Shown here: positions 34,401 to 42,416 of the stretch, piece after piece
How positions within the stretch are numbered: position 1 is the first letter of the stretch
How the letters are laid out: each line of letters begins with the position of its first letter
Origin: Erigeron canadensis
Taxonomy: Eukaryota; Streptophyta; Magnoliopsida; Asterales; Asteraceae
Direction of reading: 5' to 3'
Length of the DNA stretch: 64,000 nt
Assembly: GCF_010389155.1 (NCBI RefSeq)
Contig: NC_057762.1
Span: 4,761,513-4,825,512, forward strand
Notes under the pieces: generated by a model
Told to the model about the DNA's origin: nothing
Databases searched by the model: none
What the model saw: the letters and a program-made list of their open reading frames with translations, nothing else
Translations under genes and position numbers: made by a program

Positions 34401-37400
34401 GACAGAGGTGTTGTCAGGTGGTGTTGAGGGGTGGATAGTTTCCCTTTGTTGATTAGATGATGATGATGATGATGGAAGTTATTTTTGTAGCTTTTTTCGG
34501 TGGTGAGACCCACTTTATCCGGCAAGATGGAGCGGCATTTTAGTGGTGGGTGGGGGGCCGACATCTGGGGAGAAAAAGAAGAAAAGAAACATGTTTTGTG
34601 TTGGATCGATGTTGTCACATCCCTGTTCATGGATCGACGATGGTGGCTCACTTGTGATGATGGTCAGTTCTGGTTCACTTGATGGTGGTCGGATCTGTTG
34701 GGTCACTTGATGGTGGCCAGATCTGGTTCACTTGATGGTGGCCGAAATCTGGGGAGAAAAAGAAGAAAAGAAACATGTTTTGTGTCGGATCTCTATATAT
34801 GTGTTCAAATGTTTGTATAAATCGAGAAAGATGATGATTAAGTGTTCTTGATGATGTTTGATTTTGGTCATGTGTTGTTACTGATGTTTGATTTGGATCA
34901 ATGGAGATGATGATGATGATGATGATATCCATCAATTTATATTCATATTTACTAGCACGTTACCCGCGCAATGCGGCGGTAATCGTGGCGGCGACGATGT
35001 GGTGGCAGGTGCGACGGTTGGTGACAAATGAGGCGTCGATTGGTGTAGATTATTGATATAAATGGTTAATTGAAATATTTTAAAAGATAAAGGATTGATA
35101 GTGTAACGTAATCATTAATGTTAAGGGGTAGTGTAACTGAAAATATTATATATTTTAAGGGTAGTAGATTAAAATATTACATGGAAGGGCAGTTTAGACA
35201 TTTCCCCCAATGTAACTTTCAACATAGAGGTATTTTCTTTAATAAGTAGTATAGATAATGTTAAGGAGTAGTATAACTGAAAATGTTATATATTTTAAGG
35301 ATAGTAGATTAAAATATTACATGGAAGGGCATTTTAGACATTTCCCCCCATGCAACTTTCAACATGGAGGTATTTTTTTTAATAAGTAGTATAGATATAA
35401 AATAATGAAATAAGGGTTAAATGGGTCCCATATATAGAATTAAATAATATATAACCGGGTAGAAATATCATTTAGCCGGTCAAGTCCCAACATAGATGGT
35501 TTAGCAGGGTTTTTTCCCCTAGATAGGACAGATTTTTGTTTAGACCTCAATAAATTAAAAAGTGACAAGTTGAAGTACTTTCCAGATAAAAAACCTTTTT
35601 ATCTTTAGAAAGTAGGTTGATTTAGTATATTTAAAGTAAAATTCACTTGTCTTTTTATACACTGACTTACTCATATGCAAAAAATTCAACTCTCAGTGGT
35701 ATTTTATCACTAGTTCACTACCTATTGACTTGAACTAGTCAACTATATACAATAATACAAAGTCTTTTTCAAACTATAACATAAATAACTTTACATATCA
35801 TATTTCACAGGGCAACACTCACAATTCTCATATATATATATATATATATATATCAATCATTCAACAACAAAAAAAATTCAACACACACAAAAAGAAAAGG
35901 AAAAAGAAACAGAAATCACCACTTTATAAAATCTCAACATAATATATAGTAAATAAATTAAATATATACAATCAATCACATATAAAAACTTACTTGAGAT
36001 ACTTCTATATTTTGATGTTGAGATGAAGATTTTAGGTTTTTTCACAAAGATCAATGATCTGAAATTCAGAGGCGGATCTAGGAATTTGTCTAAGTGGGGG
36101 CAAAAAAAACTTATATGACGGCGGATGGGCTTCATAACGACTATTAAACAGCGGCAAAAAACTGTCAAACTGTAACGAAATAGCCTCAAACCAACCCCGA
36201 AATTCTGCACATTAACAACAAGGATACAATATAATTACAGCAGCAAATATCATTTTAAAATAAAAGAAATCAGCCTAAAACAGACCATAAACAGCAACAA
36301 AAAAACAGCTTAAGTGACAACAGCAGAATTCAGCTTAAAACAACATAGATACAGCAGCAAAATAACAATTAAAAAAACAGCTTTAAACTCAAATTACCAG
36401 CAAATAACAACAGCAAAGACAAGCAATTCAGCAACATAAATCCTATTAAAAAACAGCATAAAAAGCAGAAATAATACAAAAAAGAAATAGCAGACAAAAC
36501 CGTAAAAATTAGCACTAAAACAACCAAAACTAACATCAAAACAGCCATAGTAAACTTCAGTAAACCATGAGAACCAAGTTAACATCTACAATATGCCTCT
36601 ACGTTTTCCCAACTTGTGAAAGCGAGTCATTACATCTTCAATTTTAACACTATCAAGTACTTCTTTTTCCCTATCATTGTTTACGCTATACTCCAACCAA
36701 TTGTTATATTTATCAAACCAAGTCAGGACAAAACGCCTTACCCTATTCCCTATCATTGTTTGTGGAAAAGTTTGGCTACGGGGTTGACATGGTCCTATCG
36801 TCTCCTTATCTCGTCTCTTTGGTTGGGAATTAGGATTATATTTCAAAATTTTTGGTCTTTCGGAGGGATCCCAAGGAAGATTATTCATATCATCTTCTGT
36901 AATAGGAGTTGAGAAAGTAGAGCGAGGTCGTTCTATATTAAGGTTATTTCTCCTTCAAGATTCTTCATCGGTATTAATAGAAGACGGTTCTTTTCTTTTT
37001 AAAATATCTTTCCATTTATCTATCAAATAAAAAGAAATAAATTATGTGTGTATTGTACAATACACAATCTGTTGCTTTACTCTATTAGCTAATATAAAGA
37101 AAATGAACAATTTAGAAACAATTCAACAACTACTAATGCTTTTAATAAATCAACAATTTTAATAATCTATGATCAGACTATATATTCCTATTTTGCTACT
37201 AACTAATAGAAAAAAAAACAACAATTTAGATTTCTAGGGTTTACAAAATTATGAGTTAAGTTAGAATTTCCACATACCTTCACCTTGTTCAGAAAATCAG
37301 AAGCAAAATTCAATTCTTGAGTACATGACTGAAGGAAGGAGAAGAGGTTAAAGAAGGAGATCATGACTCACGAGCGCCTATTTGTTTTATGCTGCATTCT

Positions 37401-40400
37401 TGAGTTTATTTAGGTATGGAAAAGAAAGGAAAAGGAAGAGAAATGATAGATTTTTGCATTCTTTTTTAGTAAAGAGAAATGGATAGAAAAAAAAGGGAAT
37501 TTAAGGGGTTTTAGTTTTAAATACTTTCCTTCTAAAATGGGCTGGATTGGAAAGAAAATAATTACAATTTATGTGTTATTACTATAAAGCCCTCATCCAT
37601 CATATTTTACTTATAATATAAAAGGATATAATTATAAAGTTGTTATTACTTTCTTTTCCTTTCTTATCAACTCAAGAATAATATACTTATTTAAGTTTTC
37701 CTTTCTTCTCATCTCTTTTCTATCCCTTCCTTTTCTTTTCTAATAAAAAAAACTTGAGAATAGAGCATAGTGTTTTACTACTGATTTTTTCTTTTTTCTT
37801 TTCTTTTCCCACAGACGTACGGGGATAAGAATTTTTGGTATGGGGATTTTTATTTGTTGGGCAGAGGAGTGAGGGGCATTGCAACTTTGGGCTGGAGCAT
37901 ACTTAAAGAACTTGGGCTAATACTAAAAAATTTAGTAAACCACCCCCCCCCCCCCCCCCCCCTCCAAAAACAATACTACATCCGCCCCTAAAAAGATAAA
38001 AAGATAATTTTTTTCCTTTTTATAATAAAAGATGAATGTTCCGATCATGATATATATTAAATTGTATGAGTACGGTACAAAGATTTAATTAATTCAGCCT
38101 AATGGGTTGAAGTTTAACTAGACTTTAGACCGGTCGGCTTGGAATATAGTGTGAAACATATTATAAAGGACTAACCGAGACTAATGTGGTATTTTGGGAA
38201 TTTACCAGTATTGGTATTCCGCAAACTCAAAAGAGTACCATTTATGAGGACTGGAACACGACCCTTAAAAAACCTATCTAATGGCATTTAAAACAAGTTT
38301 AGTAATTTTAATGTTAAGTTTTGATAAATTTTTATTCACCTGATTATGTCCGTTTCCGTGTTATATCATGAAAATCTCATTTTGGAATATATTCTAAATC
38401 TTTTGATAACATTTGGCAGTTTTTACAAAACAATTATACAATAATATGATATGATATAATAATCGGTGTATTTTTGAATTTTATAGGGCGGTTCAAAGGT
38501 CAAACTGCTTTCATGAGAAGGGGCATGCGGCTAGTTGTAGTCAGCCAAACTATCCATATATGATGATGTTTGCTGTCATTCAGATCATATTAAGTCAGAT
38601 CCCAAATTTTCACGAGCTTTCATGGCTTTCTATTCTTGCTGCTGCTATGTCCTTTGCTTATTCTCTTATTGGTTTTGGGCTATCAATTGCCAAAGTTGTG
38701 GGTAAGTTATTTTTATTAAGAATTACGAGTATTATTTATCTATTTATAGTAGTAATAATTTATATTAAAAAGTATAATGAGCTTTTTCTGTATTATTAAA
38801 ATTTGATACTTTTAAATTTAGAGTATAACTATTAATGAAAATAAAAATATATTAAAGGTGTTCATATATAATTAATAACTTATATAATCAATACTCAGAC
38901 TATATTACTTTTAGGATTGTATTCATATGAATTCTTTAAAAATGATGGAAACCAAGGGACTAATCTCAGCCCTTGGATCAACCATCATCAAAATCTCATC
39001 AAACATGATTGGTTACTCCAGTGAATTACTCCGACGACTGTGCAATCATATTTGATTGGTCTAGCCAATCAAGCTTGATTGGTTACTTCGGCGACATTGT
39101 CCAATCATATTTGATTGGTCAAACCAATCAAACTTGATTGGTTACTTCGGCAAATTACTCCGGTGAATTACTCCGGCGACATTGTCCAATCATATTTGAT
39201 TGGTCAAGCCAAATCAAGCTTGATTGGTAATCACTAAGACACTAACGTCGTCGAATCTTCTCCGGCGACACTGTGATTTTTCTGGCGACACTGTAATTTT
39301 TCCTGTGAGCTCAAAAATAGTGTTTATTGACTAGGGTTTGTGCGGAATGTGTTTCTGAGTGATTTGGTACAAGTTTCATGCGTTAATTCGAAGAAACAAC
39401 AAAGCAATAGCGTTTTTAAGTTTTTCGGTGAGTTTTTCAAGTTTTCCGGTGAGTGTAGATCGGATTAATTTCTGGTCAGGGTTTGTTCACGGTGTGATTG
39501 TGAGTGTTTTGGTGTAAGTGTGATGTTCTAATTCAAATGAACGAAGGTTTTATCTGCATTTGAAGTTTTCCGGCGAAGGTGTTGCATTTTCCGGAGGTTG
39601 TATCGCCTGAGAAGAAGGAGGAGGAGTTGGTCGCCGTCGCCGGTCAGAGATAAAGGTGGAGATGGTCGTGGTTCAAGATCCCGTCGCCGGAGCCGTTGCC
39701 GGAAAAACGGGGGAGAAAGAGAGAATCTATGTGTGTGTTTGTGTTTGTGTGTGTGTGTGTGTGGTGGGAGGAAGGAGACGACAGGAAGGGGAGATATCAA
39801 GGGTTGAGATTTATTTTTTAGGGGATAATCCAATGGTCAAGATTTATCCCCTAGTTTCTAAAAAAAATTTAGGCCTCAAATGAACAAAACACATTACTTT
39901 TAATGCAAAAAAAAGTTTCAAATGGATAATGATAAATTAATCTTATCCATATGCCTAAAAATCAACTTATGACATTTGAAAAAAATGATATCATAAAAGT
40001 AAGAAAGGGACTTAGTTAAATTTATGTGTCAAATCTTAAAGCTTTAGGTTGATTCTTAAGATCATGAGTTAAGTTGATTAATTATTTTTTATCTATTGAT
40101 GGTCTTAAGATTGGGGATAGAAAAACCTCTTCTACATATCAAAATACGAGTATATTTATTTATGTACAATCTAATTCTGGCATATTATAAAATGATAGGT
40201 GGTGTTCATGTAAGAACAAACATAGGAATCGACTTATCTGGCCAGGAAAAGGTTTGGAAGATTTTTCAAGCCATCGGGGACATTGCGTTTGCTTATAATT
40301 ATTCTCCTGTTATCATTGAAATTCAGGTAACAATTTCACTTATATTATTCTCCTGTAATCATGGAAGAAATGAGATTGCATGCTTTTTGTGAATAATTGT

Positions 40401-41995
40401 CATTATATAACCTATCATTAAAAGAAAAGATATATACTATTGTCATACACATACTAGAAAATGTTACCCTTTATAACATCGATTTTGGATGGGGAAATGA
40501 TTAATTTTTTTTAACAAAATAGCCTAAAAATCTTCCTAACTATTGGATGATGACATGTGAAAAAATCAGGCTACAAGATTAGGAAAAAAAATTAGTGGAT
40601 ACCACATGTCACCTTTTTAAAGTGTTAGGAAAATTTTTAGACTATTTTATTATGGGGATTAGTCATTTTCCTTTTGGATACACTATTAGTTTTTTTTTTT
40701 ATCAATGCATTACATATATCATGGAAGTGATAAGACAGAACTTAATTAGAAAATTTGTGTTAAAATTTTAATTTGAGTATTTTTATGGGATGGATTTTTT
40801 TATTCTTTCTAAAAAGGTCTTTGCATTTTTTTTTATCAATACACAATTACACATACAATTATACAAATATAATTGTATTGGGCGTGGGCCATGCTTTTAG
40901 TCTAATAAATTAACATCAGCCTTCAACTCTAGAAAGACTTGAAATTAAAACAAGAACCTTATCTGCTATCATTCTGTCAATCCATCTATCTCCTTCCTTC
41001 TATTCACACTTTTGAAGCAATATATGTTCGAAATTTCGGATGGACAAATCCACTATCGGAATTTTTGGATATTCGAAACTCAGATTTCCAAAAATTCGAA
41101 TATCCGGATTTTAACACCCCTGATAAAAAGTAAGACAGAAAGAATGAATAGAAACTATTTGATGCTTAGTTGTTATACTTTCATTGAAGCATATTACGTA
41201 TTTTAAAGCCTTTTTTTATAACATGGGTAAATATGATTAATTTCATAATTTGGAGTTATAATTGAAATATATATATATACAGGACACATTGAAATCATAT
41301 CCGCCAGAGAACAAGGTGATGAAGAAAGCATCACTAGCGGGTGTTTCGACCACCACCATATTTTATGTCCTTTGTGGGTGCATTGGCTATGCGGCCTTTG
41401 GAAATGACGCACCAGGAAACTTTCTAACTGATTTCGGCTTCTATGAACCCTTTTTACCAATGTGTGCATCGCGGTCCAATGTGTGCATTGGCTATGCGGC
41501 CTTTGGAAATGACGCACCAGGAAACTTTTTACCAATGTGTGCATCGCGGTCCACCTAATTGGCGCGTACCAAGTTTATTGCCAACCTTTATTCAGTTTTG
41601 TTGAATTGGAGTGTAAGAAAAAATGGCCACATAGCAAGTTCATTACCTCTGAGCGTATTATTAATGTGCCGTTTTATGGAGAATACTACATTAACAGCTT
41701 TAGGTTGGTTTGGAGATCAGCGTATGTGATATTGACCGCGGTCATAGGCATGATCTTCCCTTTCTTTAATAGCTTCGTAGGGTTAATAGGGGCGGTTACT
41801 TTTTACCCGTCGACTGTGTACTTCCCGGTAGAGATGTACATTGCTCGGGCTAAGATACAAAGGTTTTCGGTCACATGGATTTGGTTGAAGATTCTAAGTT
41901 GGGTTTGCTTGGTAGTGTCGCTAGTTGCGGCTATTGGGTCCGTTCAAGGTTTGTTGACGGATGTAAAGAAATATCAACCCTTTGAGACAGTCTAA
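17883..41995 (+). CDS. Amino acid permease (AAP family), frame damaged in last exon
   Basis: Exons: 17883-17979, 18098-18331, 29811-29901, 38487-38701, 40199-40326, 41283-41995. The first five junctions keep phase. The N terminus is hydrophilic. Exon 2 carries the AAP hallmark [17 protein letters not shown] and [17 protein letters not shown], exon 5 [11 protein letters not shown], and exon 6 [21 protein letters not shown] and the conserved [11 protein letters not shown]. AAPs are proton-coupled amino acid importers with about 11 membrane segments. The length here (about 470-480) is normal for the family. In exon 6 the expected segment after GFYEPF is replaced by a 75-bp duplication and a short deletion, which shifts the frame to a stop at 41558. 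The downstream 140 residues stay open in another frame. Removing 41462-41520 as an intron would restore one frame. Either a recent pseudogene or an odd allele. Confidence 0.9.
18494..19165 (+). mobile_element. Harbinger-like MITE, copy B
   Basis: It lies in AAP intron 2, just after exon 2. It begins GGCCTGTGCTTATAAGCG and ends CGCTTATAAGCACCGGCC, an 18-bp near-perfect inverted pair. TAA is duplicated at 18491-18493 and 19166-19168, the signature of PIF/Harbinger elements. No transposase is present. It shares its left half with the opposite-facing copy near 9.1 kb. Its right half (rich in ATACATAT) is unique to this copy. Confidence 0.8.
19995..21533 (-). repeat. 3' LTR of the gypsy element (truncated)
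   Basis: It matches the right-hand LTR along its length but begins 50 bases inside it: the outermost part (TGTAACCCAACAACATC...) is absent. The neighbouring host sequence ends in ATCGATTCCGTCG. It contains three copies of a 50-bp tandem unit (20405-20554), against two in the other LTR. The inner end is GGTGTTACA, the inverse of the TGTAAC start typical of these LTRs. Confidence 0.9.
20405..20554 (-). repeat. 50-bp tandem repeat inside the LTR
   Basis: TATCGGGATTCTTAGGCCCC recurs at 20405, 20455 and 20505, each followed by GGAGGTTCTTAGGCCTCA. The unit contains an AGGCC...GGCCT palindrome that could form a hairpin. The matching region of the other LTR (about 26907-27000) has two units with a few substitutions. 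Confidence 0.9.
21556..22110 (-). pseudogene. Gypsy integrase tail and chromodomain
   Basis: The 184-residue frame covers the integrase C-terminal part ([29 protein letters not shown]) and a chromodomain-like end ([17 protein letters not shown]). In chromoviruses this domain steers integration to marked chromatin. A stop codon separates it from the upstream integrase frame. It is part of the gypsy element. Confidence 0.85.
22141..22918 (-). pseudogene. Gypsy integrase core, frameshifted
   Basis: Two overlapping frames (22319-22918 and 22141-22446) give the HHCC zinc-binding region (HKSKYSIHP ... [11 protein letters not shown]) and the catalytic core ([21 protein letters not shown], then [19 protein letters not shown]). 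The frame shifts between the second and third catalytic regions, and a stop follows [10 protein letters not shown]. Not functional as it stands. Confidence 0.85.
23188..25028 (-). pseudogene. Gypsy protease, reverse transcriptase and RNase H, frameshifted
   Basis: The upstream frame (23871-25028) holds the aspartic protease motif [12 protein letters not shown] and the start of reverse transcriptase up to [11 protein letters not shown], where it shifts. The next frame (23188-24075) holds the palm motif [19 protein letters not shown], and RNase H ([25 protein letters not shown]), and ends early with another shift. The order and residues are typical of Ty3/gypsy pol. Confidence 0.88.
25068..26121 (-). 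pseudogene. Gypsy gag with zinc knuckle, interrupted
   Basis: The first frame (25360-26121, 253 residues) starts [12 protein letters not shown] and has the retrotransposon gag core ([42 protein letters not shown]). It stops after LRKNLREKN. The next frame (25068-25358) has the CCHC knuckle [14 protein letters not shown] preceded by a cysteine-rich [10 protein letters not shown] stop or shift separates the two. Confidence 0.85.
26431..26444 (-). promoter_or_regulatory. Gypsy primer-binding site
   Basis: On the reverse strand this reads TGGTATCAGAGCCA, complementary to initiator tRNA-Met. It is two bases inside the 5' LTR end, as expected for reverse-transcription priming. Confidence 0.9.
26447..27985 (-). 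repeat. 5' LTR of the gypsy element
   Basis: It runs from TGTAACCCAAC to GGTGTTACA in plus-strand order, so both ends carry TG/CA. It contains two copies of the 50-bp unit, a CTATATAAGAGG promoter-like box (about 26702, plus strand; orientation unclear) and a 66-residue frame shared with the other LTR that is not a recognised protein. Confidence 0.92.
28344..28400. repeat. (ATT)n microsatellite
   Basis: About 19 uninterrupted ATT/TTA trinucleotides. It is likely to vary in length between individuals. Confidence 0.95.
28505..28802. repeat. Two-copy tandem repeat
   Basis: Two units about 165 bp apart share GTACAAATTTGAAAAGTATG-like text, TTGGTCATACAACTTAG, TGGTTTGATGGACAAC and GGTCATCCAGTGACTTAACC, with a handful of differences. 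A partial third (GGTTGACCAAAAGTTGATCG) lies at about 28030. No coding function is evident. Confidence 0.8.
28922..29788. mobile_element. MULE-like non-autonomous element next to AAP exon 3
   Basis: This 867-bp element is flanked by an exact 9-bp duplication ATTTGGGTT (28913-28921, 29789-29797). The termini GAGTAATGTTAGACTC and the inverse of GAGTAATGCTAAACTTAC extend into about 65-bp inverted arms (AACATTTTACTAACTAATC...). The left arm is itself duplicated in tandem (about 63 bp, 28935-29055). No transposase is present. Long arms and a 9-bp duplication fit Mutator-like elements. Its right end lies 22 bp before the exon 3 junction. Confidence 0.9.
30345..31865 (+). mobile_element. Outer Helitron-like unit with duplicated body
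   Basis: A segment at 30345-30550 (TGACACTAAACTTTTAGGTT, TATATATATAACGTTTT, CGTCTTACATTCATG) recurs at 31475-31680 with moderate divergence, on either side of the inner Helitron. The second copy runs to a Helitron-like 3' end (GGCAACGCACGGGGTCAATAA then CTAG|T at 31862-31866). This may be a head-to-tail pair, or one Helitron inserted into another. Confidence 0.5.
30563..31418 (+). mobile_element. Helitron, non-autonomous
   Basis: It begins A|TCTTAATATAT and ends with a perfect hairpin (CTCGTGTCC AGTG TTGGACACGAG), then TCTAAAAT and CTAG|T. This is the Helitron pattern of a 5' TC, 3' hairpin plus CTRR, and insertion between A and T without duplication. The same 3' end (hairpin plus TCTAAAATCTAGT) appears in reverse at about 44315. 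No Rep/helicase sequence is seen. Confidence 0.75.
31951..32134. mobile_element. GC-rich palindromic MITE
   Basis: This 184-bp element has about 58-bp inverted arms (CACCAGGTTAAAAAAAGTC ... GACTTTTGTCTGGTG). Each arm contains an inner palindrome of the type TATTAGCGGCGCGTCGCCGC. It is markedly GC-rich against its surroundings. No clean target duplication was found, so the superfamily is open. Confidence 0.65.
32545..32895 (-). pseudogene. hAT transposase C-terminal remnant
   Basis: On the reverse strand, one stretch (about 32895-32735) reads [12 protein letters not shown] ... [21 protein letters not shown], and after an intron-like gap a second (about 32665-32550) reads [21 protein letters not shown]. 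Together these match the hAT dimerisation domain (ELxxYLxEP, WW...FPxLxxMA, R..L.P..VEALIC..DW). Upstream catalytic parts are absent or unreadable. No flanking inverted repeats were tied to it. Confidence 0.7.
34560..34800. repeat. Duplicated unit inside the MULE-like element
   Basis: CTGGGGAGAAAAAGAAGAAA followed by AGAAACATGTTTTGTGT occurs at about 34565 and again at about 34749. Between them TCACTTGATGGTGG repeats three times. The unit is about 185 bp. Confidence 0.85.
34951..35392 (-). mobile_element. Small Helitron nested in the MULE-like element
   Basis: On the reverse strand it starts A|TCTATACTACTTATT and ends in a GC-rich near-hairpin (CCGCATTGCGCGGGTAACG) before CTAG|T. Its 5' half is a tandem duplication of about 147 bp (35103-35247 and 35250-35392), each copy ending in the same AATAAGTAGTATAGAT terminus. 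The inner copy could therefore be an alternative 5' end. Confidence 0.75.
35831..35852. repeat. (TA)n microsatellite
   Basis: An uninterrupted run of TA dinucleotides just after the MULE-like element. Confidence 0.9.
36068..37992 (-). mobile_element. Deleted hAT element with TTF-type transposase start
   Basis: The ends pair as CAGAGGCGGATCTAGGA and TAGGGGCGGATGTAGTA (inverse). A 100-residue frame inside on the reverse strand (36586-36888) reads [25 protein letters not shown] and [13 protein letters not shown]. These are the hallmarks of the TTF-type zinc-finger N terminus of a plant hAT transposase group. The catalytic and dimerisation parts are missing. A run of 20 C lies just inside the right end. 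No exact 8-bp duplication was seen. Confidence 0.7.
37943..37962. repeat. Poly-C run
   Basis: Twenty consecutive C. Its length is unreliable in most sequencing. Confidence 0.9.
38949..39857. mobile_element. Possible Pack-MULE in AAP intron 4
   Basis: The left end AACCAAGGGACTAATCTCAG and the inverse right end AACTAGGGGATAAATCTTGA are similar over about 33 bp (both continue to ...CCATTGGAT-like text). Inside are three tandem copies of a repeat with CAATCATATTTGATTGGTC (39045-39225), then an arginine/serine-rich gene-like GC-richer stretch and a (GT)n run. No clear target duplication is seen, so the boundaries are approximate. Confidence 0.5.
41020..41130. repeat. Fragment of an hAT-type MITE end
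   Basis: A self-complementary stretch (AATTTCGGAT, ATTTTTGGATATTCGAAA, CCAAAAATTCGAATATCCGG) ends in TTTAACACCCCTGA, the inverse of the common (C/T)AGGGGTGTTAAA hAT MITE terminus. The matching left end was not found. Confidence 0.4.
41451..41554 (+). other. Duplication and deletion lesion in AAP exon 6
   Basis: TTTTTACCAATGTGTGCATC recurs at a 75-bp spacing (41451 and 41526). The sequence between the copies repeats the nearby 41383-41420 stretch (TGCATTGGCTATGCGGCC...). This looks like local template switching. The bases that should encode the residues between EPF and NVCIAV are missing. A GT at 41462 and an AG at 41519-41520 could act as a 59-nt intron. Confidence 0.8.
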
Positions 41996-42416
41996 TTTAT
42001 ATATGTTTATGACGAGGAAATAATTAGTTAAGAATTATAATTTCTAAATTGTATTGTACTACTGAACTTTATTTCCATTTTGTAGTTTTTCTATTGATTA
42101 TATTGAAAATCCTTCTCTTTTTTTTTTTTTTCCGAACATTTTTCTTTTTTAATTTGGTGCAACTATGATGAATATCATGTTTCACCGTTTCTGAAAATTT
42201 AATGCTACTTGTATAGTTGGATTCCATGTAAATCCGGAAATGTATATATGCTCTATAATAAGATGCTTCACAATAATATATATTTCTGCAATATCGACCA
42301 ATATACTAGAAATACAATATTGCATAGTTTTTAAGGCAACATGTAACATGACTTTTGTTCGACACATGTATTTTTTAGTATACTTTTTAAAATGTTGAAA
42401 TTTAGTATATAGCTTA

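Larger units (their letters stand above)
33687..35596. mobile_element. 1.9-kb MULE-like element
   Basis: Inverted arms of about 110 bp (outermost 15 bp GGGCTTTTTATCTGG against AGGTTTTTTATCTGG, then AACTTGTCACTTTTTA, GTCCTATCTAGGGGAAAAAA, AACCATCTATGTTGGG) are flanked by a 9-bp duplication TTTTATCTT (33678-33686, 35597-35605). The interior has a GC-rich gene-like stretch with frames of simple composition, GAT repeats, a duplicated unit and a nested Helitron. No transposase was recognised. It could be a Pack-MULE, but no donor gene was identified. Confidence 0.85.

Noticed and set aside
34364..34935. Overlapping frames on both strands as small genes
   Set aside because: The residues come from GAT/ATC and GGTGGTG repeats and a duplicated unit inside a transposon. 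No domain is recognisable.
39598..39883. Arginine/serine-rich open frames as an SR-type protein
   Set aside because: Both strands and several frames are open at once, and the peptide follows simple GGAGGAG and GTGTGT repeats. There is no start context or domain.
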